A stretch of 64,000 nt of DNA, taken from positions 13,130,122 through 13,194,121 of the forward strand of contig NW_022097993.1 of NCBI RefSeq assembly GCF_002288925.2, read 5' to 3'. Below the pieces are notes generated by a model. The model was not told where the DNA came from, did no database searches, and worked only from the letters and a program-made list of their open reading frames with translations. Source of the stretch: Delphinapterus leucas. Its lineage: Eukaryota > Chordata > Mammalia > Artiodactyla > Monodontidae. This document shows, one piece after another, positions 61,790 to 64,000 of this stretch. The position numbers were made by a program, and so were the translations under genes. The stretch's first letter is position 1, and each line of letters starts with the position of its first letter.

Positions 61790-64000
61790 TGACTAAGAAA
61801 ACAATAGAAAGATCAATGAAACCAATTACTGTTTCTGCATAAGATAAAAAAAAAAAAGATAAAATTTAAGCTAGGCTCATTAAGAAGAAAAGTGAAAGGA
61901 CCAAAATAAAATAAAAATTTAAAGAGGAGAAATAACAACCAATGCCGCAGAGATACAAAAAAATCATAAGCAAATACTATGAAAATTTATATGTTAACAA
62001 TTTGGACAGCCTAAAAAAAAAGGATAAATTTCTAGAAACATACAACATTCCAAGTCTGAATCAAGAAGCAATAGATAATCTAAAGAGACTAATCACTAGT
62101 AGTGAAATTGAATATATAATAAAAAAATTCCCAGCAAACTAAAGTCCAGGACCAGACAGCTTCACAGGAGTATTCCACCAAACATGTAAAGAAAAGCTAA
62201 TACCTATACTTTTCAAACTATTCCAAAAAACTGCAGAAAAAACACCCCCAAATTCATTCTATGAGGCCACCATTACCTTAATACCAAAACAGAACAAAAA
62301 ATATACAGGCCAATATCTCTGGTGAATGCAGATGCAAAAATCCTAAACAAAATATTAGCAAACCAAACATAAAAATATATTAAAAAGCCATACACCATGA
62401 TCAAGTTGAATTTATTCTAGGGATGCAAGGATGGTTCACTATTCACAAATCAATCAATGTCATACACCACATTAACAAAAGGAAACATAGCTCAATAGAA
62501 ACAGAAAAAGCATATAACAAAATTCAACATCCATTTATGATAAAAAATTATCTTTAAAGTTGGTATGGAGAGAACAATTTACCATAATATAGGCCATTTA
62601 TGACAAATCCACAGCTAACATTATACTCAATGGAGAAAAGCTGGAAAATTTTCCTCTAAAATCAGGAACAAGACAAGGATTCCCCTCTCACCACTTCTAT
62701 TTAACATTGTGTTGTAAGTCTTAGCTAAAGCAATCAGACAAGAAGAAATAAACGTCATCCTAATTGGAAGGGAAGCTAGAACTGTCACTGTTTGCAGATG
62801 ACATGATACTATGTAGAGAAAACCCTAATGTCTCCACCAACAAATCCATTAAAACTAATAAATGAATTCAGTAAAGTGGCAGGATGCAAGATTAATATAA
62901 AGAAATGTGTTGTTTTCTATACACTAATAACAAAATATCAGAAGAGAAAGCAAGAAAGTAATCTCAATTAAAATAGCATCAAAAGAATAAAATAACTAGC
63001 AATAAACTTAACAAAGGAGGTGAAAATGCTACACTCTGAAAACTATAAAATAGTGAAGGAAATTGATTATGCAAAGAAATGAAAAGATATCCTGTGTTAA
63101 TGGATTAAAAGAATTAATGTTGTTAAAATGGCCATACTACCCAAAGCAATCTACAGATTTAATGCAATCCATATCAAAATGCTTGGGATGTTCTTCATAG
63201 AAAAAAGGTAATAAAGCTAGAGGTATTATGTTCCCTGACTTTAGACTATAGTACAAAATTATAGTATTCAAAACAGCATGGCACTGCCACAGAAACAGAC
63301 ATATAAATCAATGGAACAGAATAGAGAGCCCAGAAATAAACCCACACACCTCTGGTCAACTAATCTAAAACAAAGGAGGCAAGAATATACAACAGATAAA
63401 AGTTTCTTCAATAAATGGTGCTGGGCTTCCCTGGTGGTGCAGTGGTTGAGAGTTCGCCTGCCGATGCAGGGGACACGGGTTCGTGCCCTGGTCTGGGAAG
63501 ATCCCACATGCCGCGGAGCAGCTAGGCCCGTGAGCCATGGCCACTGAGCCTGCGTGTCCGGAGCCTGTGCTCCTCAATGGGAGAGGCCACAACAGTGAGA
63601 GGCCCATGTAACGCCAAAAAAAAAAAAAAAAAAAAAAAGTGGTGCTGAGAAAACTGGACAGCTACATGTAAAGAATTGGATAAGAAAAATTTCTCACACC
63701 ATATACAGTTAACTCAGAATGGATTAAAGTCCTAAATGTAAGACCTGAAACTATAAAACTAGAAGAGAGTATAGTAGAGCACTCTTTTACATAAATCATG
63801 GCAACACTGTTTTGCATCTGTCTCCTAGGGAAAAGAAATAGAAGCAAAAATAAACAAATGGGACATAATTAAACTTAAAAGCTTTCGCACAACAAAGGAA
63901 ACCATCAACAGAATGAAAAGTTAACTTACTGAATGAGAGAAAATATTTGTGAAAGATATGATCAATAAGGGTTTAATATCCAAAGTTTATAAACAGTTTA
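61790..64000 (+). pseudogene. L1-11 ORF2 remnant without endonuclease, partial
   Basis: It begins in the linker before the RT. An open frame at 61942-62142 covers the RT entry (KFLETYNIPSLNQEAIDNLK). The catalytic motif FADDM is intact at 62791-62805. The SINE at 63424-63638 interrupts the C-terminal region within AATGGTGCTGAGAAAACTGG. The remaining C-terminal part runs past the window end. Confidence 0.85.
63424..63638 (+). mobile_element. CHR-2-like tRNA-derived SINE, probably young
   Basis: It starts GGGCTTCCCTGGTGGTGCAG and has an A-box-like TGGTGCAGTGG (63435-63445) and a B-box GGTTCGTGCCC (63478-63488). The CHR-2 tail (CCGGAGCCTGTGCTCC, AGGCCACAACAGTGAGAGGC) is followed by 22 A residues (63617-63638). 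The repeat TGGTGCTG flanks it at 63416-63423 and 63640-63647. Removing the SINE restores continuous L1-11 ORF2 sequence. Confidence 0.96.

Larger units (their letters stand above)
59514..64000 (+). mobile_element. L1-11: LINE-1 with 5' UTR, endonuclease deleted, cut by window end
   Basis: The 5' UTR (59514-60681) is the same type as L1-4 and L1-9 (TGTGGAACAATTCTCACTG). ORF1 begins at 60682. The spacer after ORF1 is recognisable to about 61775 (AATATGACATCAAAGAGAC). It then joins ORF2 well inside the linker before the RT (GACTAAGAAAACAATAGAAA), so the ORF2 start and the endonuclease are missing. A young SINE lies at 63424-63638. The window ends in the ORF2 C-terminal region. Confidence 0.9.

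Noticed and set aside
63424..63500. tRNA-like sequence with A- and B-box
   Set aside because: It is the 5' head of a SINE; it lacks a tRNA fold with anticodon arm and has a SINE tail.
1..64000. Endogenous retrovirus or LTR element
   Set aside because: All reverse-transcriptase-like sequence has the L1 FADD context and L1 endonuclease or ORF1 neighbours; no LTR pair, primer-binding site or gag/protease-like sequence was seen.
1..64000. CRISPR array, bacterial operon or phage genes
   Set aside because: No regularly spaced repeats with unique spacers and no prokaryotic gene organisation. The repeats are SINEs, LINEs and simple sequence typical of a mammal.

Overview
This window is mammalian nuclear DNA, almost certainly from a whale or dolphin. 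It is AT-rich and holds no recognisable intact gene. The organism call rests on seven tRNA-derived SINEs of the CHR type (the family shared by Cetacea, hippopotamus and ruminants). Four are the younger CHR-2-like form usual in cetaceans, two are the longer CHR-1-like form, and one is a short variant. No ruminant BovB or Bov-tA sequence was recognised. Subfamily names come from memory of consensus sequences, not from a database search.

About two thirds of the window is LINE-1 (L1). Left to right: L1-1 on the minus strand (1-5638, cut by the window edge); L1-2 and a short L1-3 on the plus strand (6090-11760); about 3.6 kb without a recognised repeat; L1-4 (15350-20501) and L1-5 (20603-26872) in tandem on the plus strand; then a quieter interval (26873-35666) with ancient minus-strand L1 pieces and two SINEs; L1-6 (35667-41295), bounded by a decayed target-site duplication; another quiet stretch with a SINE; L1-7 on the minus strand (44205-47182); and a nested stack (47188-56545). 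In the stack L1-8 is split by L1-9, L1-9 is split by L1-10, and a SINE sits in the ORF1 of L1-9. The right end has a CHR-1-like SINE, a faint HAL1/L1M-like relic, and L1-11 (59514 to the window end), which carries a young SINE in its ORF2.

Every L1 open reading frame is broken. Several elements kept a 5' UTR but lost a whole internal block: ORF1 in L1-4, most of ORF1 in L1-6, the endonuclease in L1-7 and L1-11, the reverse transcriptase in L1-9. At least five kinds of L1 5' UTR are present, so the window is a layered record of L1 and SINE activity. I found no protein-coding exons, structural RNA genes, CRISPR arrays or retroviral proviruses. The most informative features are the nested stack, the SINE target-site duplications, two palindromic changes inside L1s, and an antisense reading frame shared by two L1 5' UTRs. 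I did not find a convincing new biological system.
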